57,125 nt of DNA from Lachnospiraceae bacterium (lineage in GTDB: Bacteria > Bacillota > Clostridia > Lachnospirales > Lachnospiraceae): NCBI GenBank assembly GCA_014804695.1, contig JAAUZJ010000051.1, forward strand, positions 1 to 57,125. Direction: 5' to 3'. Below the pieces are notes generated by a model that ran no database searches, was not told the DNA's origin, and saw only the letters and a program-made list of their open reading frames with translations. The translations under genes were made by a program, and so were the position numbers. The first letter of the stretch is position 1. The number at the start of each line of letters is the position of its first letter. Positions 43,214 through 52,014 of the stretch are shown piece by piece.

Positions 43214-46200
43214 TCACAGCTTTATATTAAATGCTTTGGTTTCAACCCTGATTCCGTTGTCAAGTACGAAGTTAAAGTACAGTTTATACTTGCCCTTTTT
43301 AAGTGTGGAATCTTCTTTCAGTTTTACCTTATATTTTCCGTCTTTAGTCTTCTTTATCTCAAATTGTGAAGCATATTCACCCTTTAGAGATGCGCTTTTA
43401 ATATTTCCCGTTACGTTGGTTAACTTAGGCGTATAAACGATTTCCGTATTTTTAGGATCGTTAATATCAATCTTACCTTTTGAACTAAGAGATGCCAAAG
43501 GATTTTTATCTACAACCTTAATATTCAGTGTCACCGGCTTCATACGCTGTATTTGCTGCGTCTGGTCTCCTTGAACCATGCACCACGCATATATTTTATA
43601 GCTATATGTACCGCCTTTAACGTTGCTGGCATTTAAGCAGACTTTTAAACTCCTTGTATTACCATTCTTTTTGGGAGAAATAGTAATTTTCTTTTCCTCA
43701 AATAATTTCTTAGCTGCCGAAGTGGTTCCTACTATATCGGCTTCACGAAGCCGCACCAGATTGACCTCTTTATTACAGCTTGCATAAGCCTCTAAATCAT
43801 AAATCTCTATTCCGGCCGCATTGCTATTAAAAGAAACCGTTTTGTTATCAAGCACGAGCGACGGAATATCTTTATTTACCGTAAGTTTAAGAGAACATGT
43901 GAGCGTTTCACGCCAATTATTATGGGAAACTCTCAGCTTGGCAGTCAGACTCTTTTTCTTATTTACAAGCAGTTCTACCCCTATGTCCTGCTTGCCCTCT
44001 TCCGGTGTTATCTCTACCTTATTGACGTTATTAGCGAGTTCGACATCGATGCCATCCTCACCGCCTACGGTAAATACATCTTTGCTTCCTTTTTCCTTTA
44101 TCTGGAATACAGACTTGCTATCGTCTGTCTTTGTGTAAAAGAAAACCTGTGAATCCGCCGTAACCAGCGAAATTTTCTTATAAGTGCTGCTTACATTAAA
44201 CTTCTTGACAACAGAAAATTCTTCTACATAATCTTCATATACAAAACAAAGTTCTATAGTTCTTGTAATCTTTTTATAATTATCCCCCGTTACATTCCAG
44301 GGTTCTATGATACCACTCCATTCGCCATCTTCGTCCTGGGTAAATTCGGCATGAAAATGCGGTTTGTTATATACTTCGTTTACCTGGTAAATGTCTGAAA
44401 TTTTCTCCGTGCCTGAATCTATCTCAAGTCCGGAGCGAACATCCTTATAAAACAGATTAATTTTAGAGGTTTGTTTCAATTTAACCGAAGGTTTGGTATT
44501 TTTAAGTCTGATCGTAAGCGGATACACATACTCCCTGCCCTGTTCTTCGGTTGTTACTTTAAGGAAAAGTTTGTATGAGTTCTTTGTTACATTTGATAAA
44601 ATTCCGTTTCTGAAAACCACCTCATACGAATCCGTATTACCGATACGTCTTACATCAAACAAACTTGAAACCTTTTTAGTATCCTTATCCTCATATAAGG
44701 CTATTCCGCCACTGCTAATCCGGTTACCGTCAGCCGGCACTATATTTATTTTTGCTCCTACATCGGCTTTAAGCTTATTTAATGTAAGTGTTTTGGTGTT
44801 CATCTGGGGTGAATACCTTTTTACAATTACATCTATATTCTTAGTATACTTGCCTTTATCCTGCGCCGTAATTGATATTGTAGTCTTACCTGCATTCTTA
44901 ATGCTTACCTCAATTACGTCATTCTTCCCTTTGACCGAACTTACCTTAACAATCTTGTTATTGTTGGACTTAGCTTTAAACGAAGCTGTTTTTGAATTGC
45001 CTTCTCCGTCCAGACCGGTTATATTAAGTTGGAATTTCGTCGCATCTTCATCAGCCTGTATTGAACCATCGCTCAGAAGTGATACTATTCCAAGGTTTTT
45101 GTCCTCTGAGTCTTCATCATCCGGATTTTCTCCATCTGAATTTTCATCTACCAGCGCAACTGTAATGCCGCTTATCAGTTCCGCATCTACTACCTGGAAT
45201 GTATACTTTTTCTTATATGTGCCATAGGCCTTAGTTGAGGCTCCGTAATAGCGGCCATTTTCGTCTTTAAGTTTAACCTCTACTGTTACACTGCATTTTC
45301 CGCTTGATTGCGGAGTAAGAATAAGGGAAGTCCTTCCTCCTGAAGTCCTTTTCTCCACATTCATAACAGCCGGTTTATCAACCTGGTAGTTCACATCAAA
45401 AAATGCCGGATCCACCTCTTCTCCCACTGATTTTACAGAGGGTATAAGCTCATACTGTGAAAGCAGCGACAATTTCTGGCTGGAAGCAAGGCTCTTGCCA
45501 TCCATACTGACAACCATTCCCGATACCTTACTGACAGATACAGGGATTATACAATCCTGCAAAATAGTTCCTTTGTTATACTGTGCCACAAAACTCTGAA
45601 CCGGCTCTTTATCATTGGCCTTTAGTTTGGTCTGTGGTTCTTTCCATGAATAGCCATCGGGCAGTGTAACCTTAGCAAGCGTAGGAGATATGTTTGTAAC
45701 TGCTTTTATACCTCCCGGCAGCTGAATCGTATTATTATTAGTTACTACCCTTACATTTATGTCGGCACTGACTCTTACTACATTATTGCTGTCCATTCCG
45801 GATACTGTTAAAACCGCATTTCCTGCCTTCAATGCAGTAATCTCCCCGGTGTTATCTTCGTCAACTGTAACCACCGCCTTGTTGGATGAAGATAATTGCA
45901 CAGTGTCCGTAGTATTAACCGGCACTATTTGAATTGCAGGTTTGATGCTTTCTCCCTCATAAAGTACCAGCTCCTTGTCTAAAAAGCCTATACTCTGCAT
46001 CGGAATCAGCGGGGCGTCATCAACTATAATTTTACAGATTTCTTCATCATCTACTACGCGTGCCGTAATTGTTGTAGTTCCTTTTGTAAGTGCATGAACG
46101 GTTCCGTCAGCCTGATAAGCTATAGCGTTTCCTTCTGTAGTAATCTTTACAAGATGCTTATAATCAGCCGGCTTTATCGTAACACCTGCATAATCCCAGT

Positions 46201-47779
46201 CACCGACTTCCAGATAGATTTCTTCGTCATCAAAGCCAAACTTTTCTATAGGCCAGCTTTCTTTCACTGCCTTAAATTTAATTCCTTTACTTTCGGCATA
46301 TGTCTGGGCATATGAACCCTCTTTTCCACGTATAGTCAGCTTACTGCAACCGTCAAATGCATCATCTGCAATATAGGATACCGTAGACGGGATCGTAATA
46401 GTGGATAAGTTGCTGCAATCTTTAAATGCGCGATTTCCAATCTTTTCGTAACCAAATTCTATAGAAACATTAGTAACGTTCTGGAATATTACACTGGACA
46501 GGATCAGCGTTCCTACGATTGTTCCTTTTTCATCCGTATAAACGCCGATACCGACAGAGCGGTAATCATCGTTCATCATATTGTTATTATGCTCATTGGA
46601 CTTTTTCCACTGATTATATAGATTCTCAGCGCTATTGGAATTATACTTATATGCTATATTCTCCGCCCATTTCTGCAACGGATAGCCACAATTGCGCAGC
46701 CAATCATATGTATAAACATTATCAGGATTTGGATGTCCAAAATAGTTACTGTTAAACATCTCCAAAGTCTTACGACGGGCGGTCTGACGCAGTGTATTGT
46801 TCACAACAAGCGGTCTTTTGCCCTCCTTGATCCTCGCCGCATTGAGAAGTTCAAGTATCTTGTTTTCGCCATCACTCTGAAGCTTTCTGTTGGTTGTGGA
46901 CTGGGTGGGAAGTTTCGAAGTGTCAGAAGGATCCTTATCATCCATTCCTTCAAAAACGCCTTCTCCAATCTCTGTCATATATGTACTGCCAAGTTTATGA
47001 GGGAGCGATATAGAGCTTACATCGGAAATATATTCACTCAAAACTCCGAGGTGTTCTTTGGAATCTGTTTCAGTGTAACCAAAATACACACCATTTACAT
47101 TTCCCATGCTCTTAGCGCTTACAGTATTCTCATCTGTATCAAAATATTGTTCAACATAAGCATACTGTATATTTGATTTACTTTCTACATTTTCTTCCTC
47201 AGCAAAATCGCGTTCCATGGATAGTGATCCCTCAGAGTCTTCCATCAGGAAACTTTCTGACACATCTGTCATATTTTGTTCTGTATCTTCTGTATCAATG
47301 GAATCATGATTTTCGTTGGAATCGGTATTCTCATCAGTGTCGCTATCGGAAGAAGCATCAGTATTTTCTGTTTCTTCTTGTCCGGTTTCTGTAGAAGAGT
47401 CTATACTTTCTTTGTCTTCAGTTTCGGTGTTGGAATCTTTATCCTCTTTGTCTACAGTCTCAGCAGAAGAGTCTGTACCTTCTTTGTCATCCGTATCGGC
47501 AGCGGAATCTGTATCGTCTTTTCCGTCTGTTTCGGATACGGAGTCCGCGTCACCTTTATCAGCTTCGGAAGATGAGTCAGATTGTCCACTATCACTGATT
47601 TCGGTCTCGCCGTTTTCATCAAGTGAATATGTGGAACCATCATCTATAGGTGTTTCCATAGTTTCTCCCTGTTCCGTTTCTACCTGAGTATATGATGGAA
47701 GCTCAGACGCAAGGACTAAGCCTGAATTCTGTATAAACATACATCCGGAAAGTATGAAAGCTAAAATTTTCTTTTTCAT
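43214..47779 (-). CDS. Large secreted CAP-domain protein with Ig-like repeats
   Basis: A 1521-residue exported protein. Signal peptide (LAFILSGCMFIQNSGLVLAS), then about 150 residues of acidic Ser/Thr/Asp repeats, a CAP/SCP domain (about 310-430) with FGHPNPDN, WAENIAYKY and SNEHNNNMMND residues, one or two BspA-type leucine-rich units (FKDCSNLSTITIPSTVSYIA), and many Ig-like/BIG2 domains (for example KGTTTITARVVDDEEICKII) to the end. No LPXTG or S-layer motif was found, so it is probably secreted or loosely bound. GGAG before ATG 47779. CAP proteins are common in clostridial surfaces; the exact function is unknown. Promoter at 47823-47851. Confidence 0.85.
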   Translation of the reverse strand: MKKKILAFILSGCMFIQNSGLVLASELPSYTQVETEQGETMETPIDDGSTYSLDENGETEISDSGQSDSSSEADKGDADSVSETDGKDDTDSAADTDDKEGTDSSAETVDKEDKDSNTETEDKESIDSSTETGQEETENTDASSDSDTDENTDSNENHDSIDTEDTEQNMTDVSESFLMEDSEGSLSMERDFAEEENVESKSNIQYAYVEQYFDTDENTVSAKSMGNVNGVYFGYTETDSKEHLGVLSEYISDVSSISLPHKLGSTYMTEIGEGVFEGMDDKDPSDTSKLPTQSTTNRKLQSDGENKILELLNAARIKEGKRPLVVNNTLRQTARRKTLEMFNSNYFGHPNPDNVYTYDWLRNCGYPLQKWAENIAYKYNSNSAENLYNQWKKSNEHNNNMMNDDYRSVGIGVYTDEKGTIVGTLILSSVIFQNVTNVSIEFGYEKIGNRAFKDCSNLSTITIPSTVSYIADDAFDGCSKLTIRGKEGSYAQTYAESKGIKFKAVKESWPIEKFGFDDEEIYLEVGDWDYAGVTIKPADYKHLVKITTEGNAIAYQADGTVHALTKGTTTITARVVDDEEICKIIVDDAPLIPMQSIGFLDKELVLYEGESIKPAIQIVPVNTTDTVQLSSSNKAVVTVDEDNTGEITALKAGNAVLTVSGMDSNNVVRVSADINVRVVTNNNTIQLPGGIKAVTNISPTLAKVTLPDGYSWKEPQTKLKANDKEPVQSFVAQYNKGTILQDCIIPVSVSKVSGMVVSMDGKSLASSQKLSLLSQYELIPSVKSVGEEVDPAFFDVNYQVDKPAVMNVEKRTSGGRTSLILTPQSSGKCSVTVEVKLKDENGRYYGASTKAYGTYKKKYTFQVVDAELISGITVALVDENSDGENPDDEDSEDKNLGIVSLLSDGSIQADEDATKFQLNITGLDGEGNSKTASFKAKSNNNKIVKVSSVKGKNDVIEVSIKNAGKTTISITAQDKGKYTKNIDVIVKRYSPQMNTKTLTLNKLKADVGAKINIVPADGNRISSGGIALYEDKDTKKVSSLFDVRRIGNTDSYEVVFRNGILSNVTKNSYKLFLKVTTEEQGREYVYPLTIRLKNTKPSVKLKQTSKINLFYKDVRSGLEIDSGTEKISDIYQVNEVYNKPHFHAEFTQDEDGEWSGIIEPWNVTGDNYKKITRTIELCFVYEDYVEEFSVVKKFNVSSTYKKISLVTADSQVFFYTKTDDSKSVFQIKEKGSKDVFTVGGEDGIDVELANNVNKVEITPEEGKQDIGVELLVNKKKSLTAKLRVSHNNWRETLTCSLKLTVNKDIPSLVLDNKTVSFNSNAAGIEIYDLEAYASCNKEVNLVRLREADIVGTTSAAKKLFEEKKITISPKKNGNTRSLKVCLNASNVKGGTYSYKIYAWCMVQGDQTQQIQRMKPVTLNIKVVDKNPLASLSSKGKIDINDPKNTEIVYTPKLTNVTGNIKSASLKGEYASQFEIKKTKDGKYKVKLKEDSTLKKGKYKLYFNFVLDNGIRVETKAFNIKL
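47366..47545 (-). repeat. Five 36-bp tandem repeats coding an acidic linker
   Basis: Five consecutive 12-residue units of the form DS-x-(S/T/A)-(E/D)-T-x-x-K-(E/D)-x-x (DSVSETDGKDDT, DSAADTDDKEGT, DSSAETVDKEDK, DSNTETEDKESI, DSSTETGQEETE) in the N-terminal part of the CAP-domain protein. Copies have diverged, but length may vary between strains. Confidence 0.75.
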
Positions 47780-47822
47780 TTTTTTCTCCATTCCTTAGCG
47801 TATTAAATTACCGATTGAACAA

Positions 47823-47851
47823 ATTGTAACACATTGATTAAAGTTCTTCAA
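47823..47851 (-). promoter_or_regulatory. SigmaA promoter of the CAP-domain protein gene
   Basis: Minus strand TTGAAG (47851-47846), 17-base spacer, TACAAT (47828-47823). It lies between the gene and the palindromic element downstream of rpsI. Confidence 0.72.
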
Positions 47852-47899
47852 TAATAGTAGCATCAATTTAATATTTTTTGTTTTTAAAAACTCCCGAAC

Positions 47900-48042
47900 G
47901 TTATCTGCGAACGCAAGGATAACCTCGATTCCGCTTTGCTTCATCTCGGTCATTCTTGCGTTCCTATGAACAGAGAGATATAAAAACGCCTTGAAATGCA
48001 AGCATTTCAGGGCGTTTCCATATCTCTCTGTTCGCAGATAAC
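47900..48042. repeat. Nested palindromic element downstream of rpsI
   Basis: Outer 13-bp inverted repeat GTTATCTGCGAAC (47900-47912) with GTTCGCAGATAAC (48030-48042). Inside is a near-perfect 66-bp palindrome (47968-48033) with stem GAACAGAGAGATAT and core AACGCC...GGCGTT, which on the minus strand is followed by TTTTTATAT and can terminate rpsI transcripts. GAACGCAAG (47909-47917) can instead pair with CTTGCGTTC (47955-47963), so two folds exclude each other. No credible gene lies in the 335-base gap. Confidence 0.82.
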
Positions 48043-48045
48043 TGC

Positions 48046-48131
48046 TTATCTCTTTGAAAACTCGGAAACAGGTTTCCTCGTTCAGTCGATAAAAATGCTC
48101 GCAAGCGGCATTTATTATCTCTTTGAAAACT
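48046..48131. repeat. 17-bp direct repeat of the rpsI 3' end
   Basis: The last codons and stop of rpsI (minus strand AGTTTTCAAAGAGATAA, 48115-48131) are repeated exactly at 48046-48062, 52 bases downstream. Duplication of a gene 3' end including its stop codon is the mark left by tyrosine recombinase integration, so an old attachment-site scar is possible. No integrase is present here. Confidence 0.65.
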
Positions 48132-48522
48132 GTGGTGCACGACGAGCTGCTTTGAGACCGTATTTCTTACGTTCTTTCATACGAGGATCTCTTGTCAGAT
48201 AGCCGGCTTTCTTAAGTACTGGTCTGTACTCAGGATCTGCCTGAAGAAGCGCTCTTGCGATACCATGTCTTACAGCGCCCGCCTGACCTGTGTATCCGCC
48301 GCCTTTTACAGTTACGATTACATCAAATTTCTCTACATTATCTGTAGCTACCAACGGCTGACGTACAATAACCTTAAGAGTTTCAAGTCCGAAATAATCG
48401 TCAATACTTCTCTTATTAATTGTAACATCACCTTTTCCCGGTACTAAGTATACTCTGGCGATAGATTTTTTTCTTCTACCGGTTCCATAATATTTTACTG
48501 CTGCTTTTGCTGATTTAGCCAT
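48115..48522 (-). CDS. rpsI: 30S ribosomal protein S9
   Basis: A 135-residue protein, with [20 protein letters not shown] at the start, [19 protein letters not shown] in the middle and the basic end [17 protein letters not shown] that reaches the ribosomal P site. Length normal. AAGGAG before the ATG. It follows rplM by 28 bases, the conserved pair. The 3' end is duplicated downstream. Confidence 0.98.
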   Translation of the reverse strand: MAKSAKAAVKYYGTGRRKKSIARVYLVPGKGDVTINKRSIDDYFGLETLKVIVRQPLVATDNVEKFDVIVTVKGGGYTGQAGAVRHGIARALLQADPEYRPVLKKAGYLTRDPRMKERKKYGLKAARRAPQFSKR

Positions 48523-48550
48523 TTTAATTTTCTCCTTTCAGTCCCTTTAA

Positions 48551-48979
48551 TTAAAATGTTAATACTTCTGGTTTCTGAGCTGCCTGTTCATGCTCAGGTC
48601 CTGCATACACGTGAAGTTTTTTATACATTTGTCTTCCTAAAGGTCCTTTTGGAAGCATGCCCTTTACAGCATGTTCAACGACTCTCTCAGGATGCTTTTG
48701 CATCATTTCTTTTAAAGTAGTCTCTTTCATACCGCCTACATAATCAGAATGGTGATAGTAAATTTTCTGTTCAAGCTTCTTGCCTGTAACTTTAACCTTT
48801 TCTGCATTTACAACAATTACATAATCACCTGTGTCCATATGGGGTGTGAAAATAGGTTTATTTTTACCTCTTAAAACTTTAGCAACCTCAGATGCAAGGC
48901 GTCCAAGTGTCATATCTGTAGCATCAACTACATACCATTTTCTTTCGATAGTAGCTGGACTAGCCATAAAAGTTTTCAT
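48551..48979 (-). CDS. rplM: 50S ribosomal protein L13
   Basis: A 142-residue protein with [60 protein letters not shown] and the [20 protein letters not shown] signature. Length normal. GGAGG lies before the ATG. It is transcribed with rpsI from a strong promoter after a long structured leader that may serve autogenous control. Confidence 0.98.
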   Translation of the reverse strand: MKTFMASPATIERKWYVVDATDMTLGRLASEVAKVLRGKNKPIFTPHMDTGDYVIVVNAEKVKVTGKKLEQKIYYHHSDYVGGMKETTLKEMMQKHPERVVEHAVKGMLPKGPLGRQMYKKLHVYAGPEHEQAAQKPEVLTF

Positions 48980-49108
48980 TATTTTACCTCCGTGATAATC
49001 AATCCAACCTTATTGTTGATCGTCTTCTTTAATTGTTCTTATGTTCTAACATGCAGATGTCCGGCCACACTTATAAAACACTCAAACAATCCTATTATTA
49101 CTATATTA

Positions 49109-49140
49109 AAATGTCTCATCGGGGCTATGATAAGACATTT
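49109..49140 (-). promoter_or_regulatory. Leader hairpin of rplM-rpsI
   Basis: In the roughly 180-base rplM leader, AAATGTCTTATC pairs with GATGAGACATTT (one G-U pair) around an 8-base GC-rich loop, followed by TTTTAATAT. It could be the binding site for ribosomal protein L13 or an attenuator. No gene lies in the 264-base gap to truA. Confidence 0.5.
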
Positions 49141-49161
49141 TTTATACTGTCACAGTAAAAT

Positions 49162-49190
49162 ATTATATTATACGCGTCCTAGCGTGTCAA
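49162..49190 (-). promoter_or_regulatory. SigmaA promoter of rplM-rpsI
   Basis: Minus strand TTGACA (49190-49185), 17-base spacer, TATAAT (49167-49162), near consensus as expected for ribosomal protein genes. Confidence 0.85.
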
Positions 49191-49243
49191 CCAATTTTTT
49201 TAATATTTTCCATCATTTTTCATTCAATATAATAATATCTTAT

Positions 49244-49981
49244 CTACAAAAATTCATATTTTATCAAAGTAAGGCCACAGGCAGGGGCTGTCGGTCCGGC
49301 TGCGGTCCTGTCTTTTGCCTCTATAATTTGAACTATATCCTCAGGCATAAGCCTTCCTCTTCCCACTTCCATCAGCGTTCCTGCCATAATTCTTACCATA
49401 TTATAAAGAAAGCCTCTGCCGGTTACCCTGATTGTAATAACATTGTCAGCCTTGCCTACTTCTACACTTTCTACCTGACGCACTGTATTTTCTACTTGGG
49501 TATCCGCATTGCAAAAGCTCTTAAAATCATGCGTACCAACAAAAAATCCGGCAGCCTCACGCATCTTTTCCACATCCATAGGAACATAGGTAAAATATGA
49601 ATACAGGCGTTCAACCGGCATAGAAAACGTCGCATTATATATCCTATACTCATAAGTCTTACGGCTGTCACAGTGCCTCGGATGAAAATTCGCTTCAACC
49701 TCATCGGACTTCTGAATTCTGATATCTTCGGGAAGTCTTGCATTAAGAGCATATGCGACCTTTTTCGGAGGCATGAGTGTATCGGTGTCAAAAACCGCTA
49801 TGTTTTCTCTGGCATGCACTCCGGAATCAGTCCTGCTGGCTCCGATAACTTCTATTTTTTCCTGCAAAAGTTCGGAAAGGCATCTGTTTAAGACGCCTTC
49901 TATCGTTTCGCCATTCGGTTGTATCTGCCACCCATGATAAGCGGTTCCATCATAGGCTACTTTTAACATAATTCTTTTCAT
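49244..49981 (-). CDS. truA: tRNA pseudouridine(38-40) synthase TruA
   Basis: Isomerises uridine at positions 38-40 of the tRNA anticodon stem. The 245-residue protein has LKVAYDGTAYHGWQIQPNGE, the catalytic Asp in VIGASRTDSGVHARENIAVF, FHPRHCDSRKTYEYRIYN, and the end VRIMAGTLMEVGRGR. Length normal. RBS is weak (AAAAGA). It stands in the conserved order ecfA1-ecfA2-ecfT-truA-rplM-rpsI, but a small extra gene lies between ecfT and truA. Confidence 0.95.
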   Translation of the reverse strand: MKRIMLKVAYDGTAYHGWQIQPNGETIEGVLNRCLSELLQEKIEVIGASRTDSGVHARENIAVFDTDTLMPPKKVAYALNARLPEDIRIQKSDEVEANFHPRHCDSRKTYEYRIYNATFSMPVERLYSYFTYVPMDVEKMREAAGFFVGTHDFKSFCNADTQVENTVRQVESVEVGKADNVITIRVTGRGFLYNMVRIMAGTLMEVGRGRLMPEDIVQIIEAKDRTAAGPTAPACGLTLIKYEFL

Positions 49982-50040
49982 AATTTTATATTACCATATC
50001 ATTTAATTTGGGGGTTCTTGCTTATAATAATTAAAATTTC

Positions 50041-50313
50041 TTATTTTGCAGCTTTTTTAAGAATTTTTACAGAACAAACAACTACACATATACAATATAT
50101 TCCCATCAAAATCATAGAAACTCTGCCTATAAAAAAGCCTATGGTAGCATCTATCGGAATACAAATGCCAAACCAACAGATAAAAGATAAAATAATCGAT
50201 ATAATTGGGTGTTTCTTTTTTATTAAAAAAGCAATACTTATAATTCCGCAAACAATACCTGCACAAAACAGCAGTGCCAGTGTAATTAAAATTATTAATA
50301 CTACATCTTCCAC
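50041..50313 (-). CDS. Small membrane protein between ecfT and truA
   Basis: A 90-residue protein of three hydrophobic helices (LILITLALLFCAGIVCGII, IISIILSFICWFGICIPIDA, GIYCICVVVCSVKIL), with a Lys-rich loop and a basic end. GTG start at 50313 with AAAGGCGG 7 bases upstream. The ATG three bases earlier is out of frame. The family is not recognised. It interrupts the usual ecfT-truA neighbourhood and could be an accessory of the ECF transporter or unrelated. Confidence 0.6.
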   Translation of the reverse strand: MEDVVLIILITLALLFCAGIVCGIISIAFLIKKKHPIISIILSFICWFGICIPIDATIGFFIGRVSMILMGIYCICVVVCSVKILKKAAK

Positions 50314-50338
50314 ATGAATGCCGCCTTTCTGCTAAATA

Positions 50339-51139
50339 TCATACAATAACCCTGATTCCTATACATAGCGCAAGATAACATCCCAATACCAGATACGCTA
50401 TCCCATCACACCTTTTATACTTAAGCGGCTTCATTTTAGTTCTATGTTCACCACCGCGGTAGCATCTTGCTTCCATCGCCATAGCAAGATCATTAGCGCG
50501 TCTGAACGCCGATATAAACAGCGGCACCAGCAGCGGTACAAGGCTTTTTGCCTTCTTTATAAGATTTCCGCTCTCAAAATCCGCGCCTCTGGCTATCTGC
50601 GCCTTCATGATCTTATCGGTCTCTTCTAACAATACCGGTATGAAACGAAGCGCAATCGACATCATCATTGCCACCTCATGCACCGGAACTTTGAAAATTT
50701 TTAAAGGGCGCATCAGCTTTTCCATACCGTCTGTCAGATTATTCGGGGTTGTTGTCAAAGTCATAACCGATGAGCCTATGATCAAAAATATCAGTCTTAC
50801 TGCCATTAACACTGCGGTTCGCAGTCCTTCCTTAGTGATCGTAATTTTCCATACGGAAACCAGCGCTTCACCCGGTGTAAGAAAAAGGTTAAATACAACC
50901 GTGATCAGTAAAAGAAAAACTATCGTCTTCATTCCTTTTACAATAAAACGAAACGGTACTTTTGATAATTTAATGACCACTGCCAGAAAAATTGCTGCCA
51001 CTAAGTAGCCCAAGGCATTATTCACAACAAAAAGCGAAATTATAAACGCAATTGTGGCTACAAGCTTTGCCCGTGGGTCCAATTTATGAATGACAGAATC
51101 TGCCTGATAATACTGGCCCAATGTAATATCGCGTAACAT
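50339..51139 (-). CDS. ecfT: ECF transporter transmembrane protein EcfT
   Basis: Scaffold of the energy-coupling factor module that serves several vitamin or metal S components. The 266-residue protein has four to six membrane helices and the two coupling-helix motifs: ARGADFESGNLIK and the second, MAMEARCYRGGEHRTKMKPL, both containing the A-R-(G/C) signature. Start QYYQADSVIHKLDPRAKL is typical. It follows ecfA2 by 4 bases. No S component gene is in the window, fitting a group II (shared) module. Confidence 0.95.
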   Translation of the reverse strand: MLRDITLGQYYQADSVIHKLDPRAKLVATIAFIISLFVVNNALGYLVAAIFLAVVIKLSKVPFRFIVKGMKTIVFLLLITVVFNLFLTPGEALVSVWKITITKEGLRTAVLMAVRLIFLIIGSSVMTLTTTPNNLTDGMEKLMRPLKIFKVPVHEVAMMMSIALRFIPVLLEETDKIMKAQIARGADFESGNLIKKAKSLVPLLVPLFISAFRRANDLAMAMEARCYRGGEHRTKMKPLKYKRCDGIAYLVLGCYLALCIGIRVIV

Positions 51140-51143
51140 TTTA

Positions 51144-51995
51144 TTACTTAACCCCTTTCACTCTAAGGATCTCATCCCTTGCTTCTAAAATAGTGGTAAC
51201 CTCCGTATTTACCGGTAAGCCCCTCTCCTTAAGCGCCTGCATAATATAAGTAACCTGCGGCGCGGCAAGACCGACCGCCTCAAGCTCTTTATAGTGCTTA
51301 AATACTTCCTTGGGTGCAGCATCATAGAGTACGCTGCCTTTATTCATAACGATAATCCGTTCTACGTATTTAGCTACATCTTCCATACTGTGGGACACCA
51401 GAATAACCGTAATTCCCATCTCATCATGCAGCTTTGCGATCTGATCCAGAATTTCGTCGCGTCCTTTAGGGTCCAATCCGGCGGTCGGCTCATCCAAAAC
51501 CAGAATATCAGGTTTCATGGCAAGTACGCCTGCTATTGCAACCCTTCTTTTCTGGCCTCCGGACAAATCAAAGGGTGACTGGTAAAAATATTCATCCTCC
51601 AGTCCAACCTGTTTTAGCGCCTCGTAAGCGCGAAGCTCCGTTTCTTTCTTAGAAAGCCCAAGATTTTTAGGGCCGAAGCAAACGTCGCTAAACACATCTA
51701 TTTCAAATAACTGATGCTCTGGATACTGAAAAACAAGTCCTACCTTGCTGCGCAATTTCTTTTTATCAAAATCACTATCATGAATGTCTTCTCCGTTAAA
51801 GTAAATTGCACCGCTTGTCGGCTTAAGCAGTCCGTTCAAATGCTGCACCAGCGTTGATTTACCTGAACCGGTATGTCCAATAAGTCCGATAAACTGCTTA
51901 TCGGGTATGACAAGATTGACGTCATTTAAGGCATGAACCGCAAGCTCGGTATCCCCTCCATATATATAATTCACATGGTCTAAAATTAAAGGCAT
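51144..51995 (-). CDS. ecfA2: ECF transporter ATPase EcfA2
   Basis: A 283-residue ABC ATPase. Walker A GHTGSGKSTLVQHLNG, Q loop VFQYPEHQLFE, signature LSGGQKRRVAIAGVLA, Walker B ILVLDEPTAGLDPKGRDE and switch His in LVSHSMEDVA. Forms a heterodimer with EcfA1 to power EcfT. GGAGAT lies before the start. It is 19 bases after ecfA1. Confidence 0.95.
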   Translation of the reverse strand: MPLILDHVNYIYGGDTELAVHALNDVNLVIPDKQFIGLIGHTGSGKSTLVQHLNGLLKPTSGAIYFNGEDIHDSDFDKKKLRSKVGLVFQYPEHQLFEIDVFSDVCFGPKNLGLSKKETELRAYEALKQVGLEDEYFYQSPFDLSGGQKRRVAIAGVLAMKPDILVLDEPTAGLDPKGRDEILDQIAKLHDEMGITVILVSHSMEDVAKYVERIIVMNKGSVLYDAAPKEVFKHYKELEAVGLAAPQVTYIMQALKERGLPVNTEVTTILEARDEILRVKGVK

Positions 51996-52014
51996 AGTTT
52001 AAATATCTCCCAAA

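Noticed and set aside
47795..48001. 68-codon minus-strand frame (MHFKAFLYLSVHRNARMTEM...) between rpsI and the CAP-protein gene
   Set aside because: It lies across the palindromic element, has no good RBS, and overlaps the promoter of the next gene. I treat it as a by-product of the repeat.
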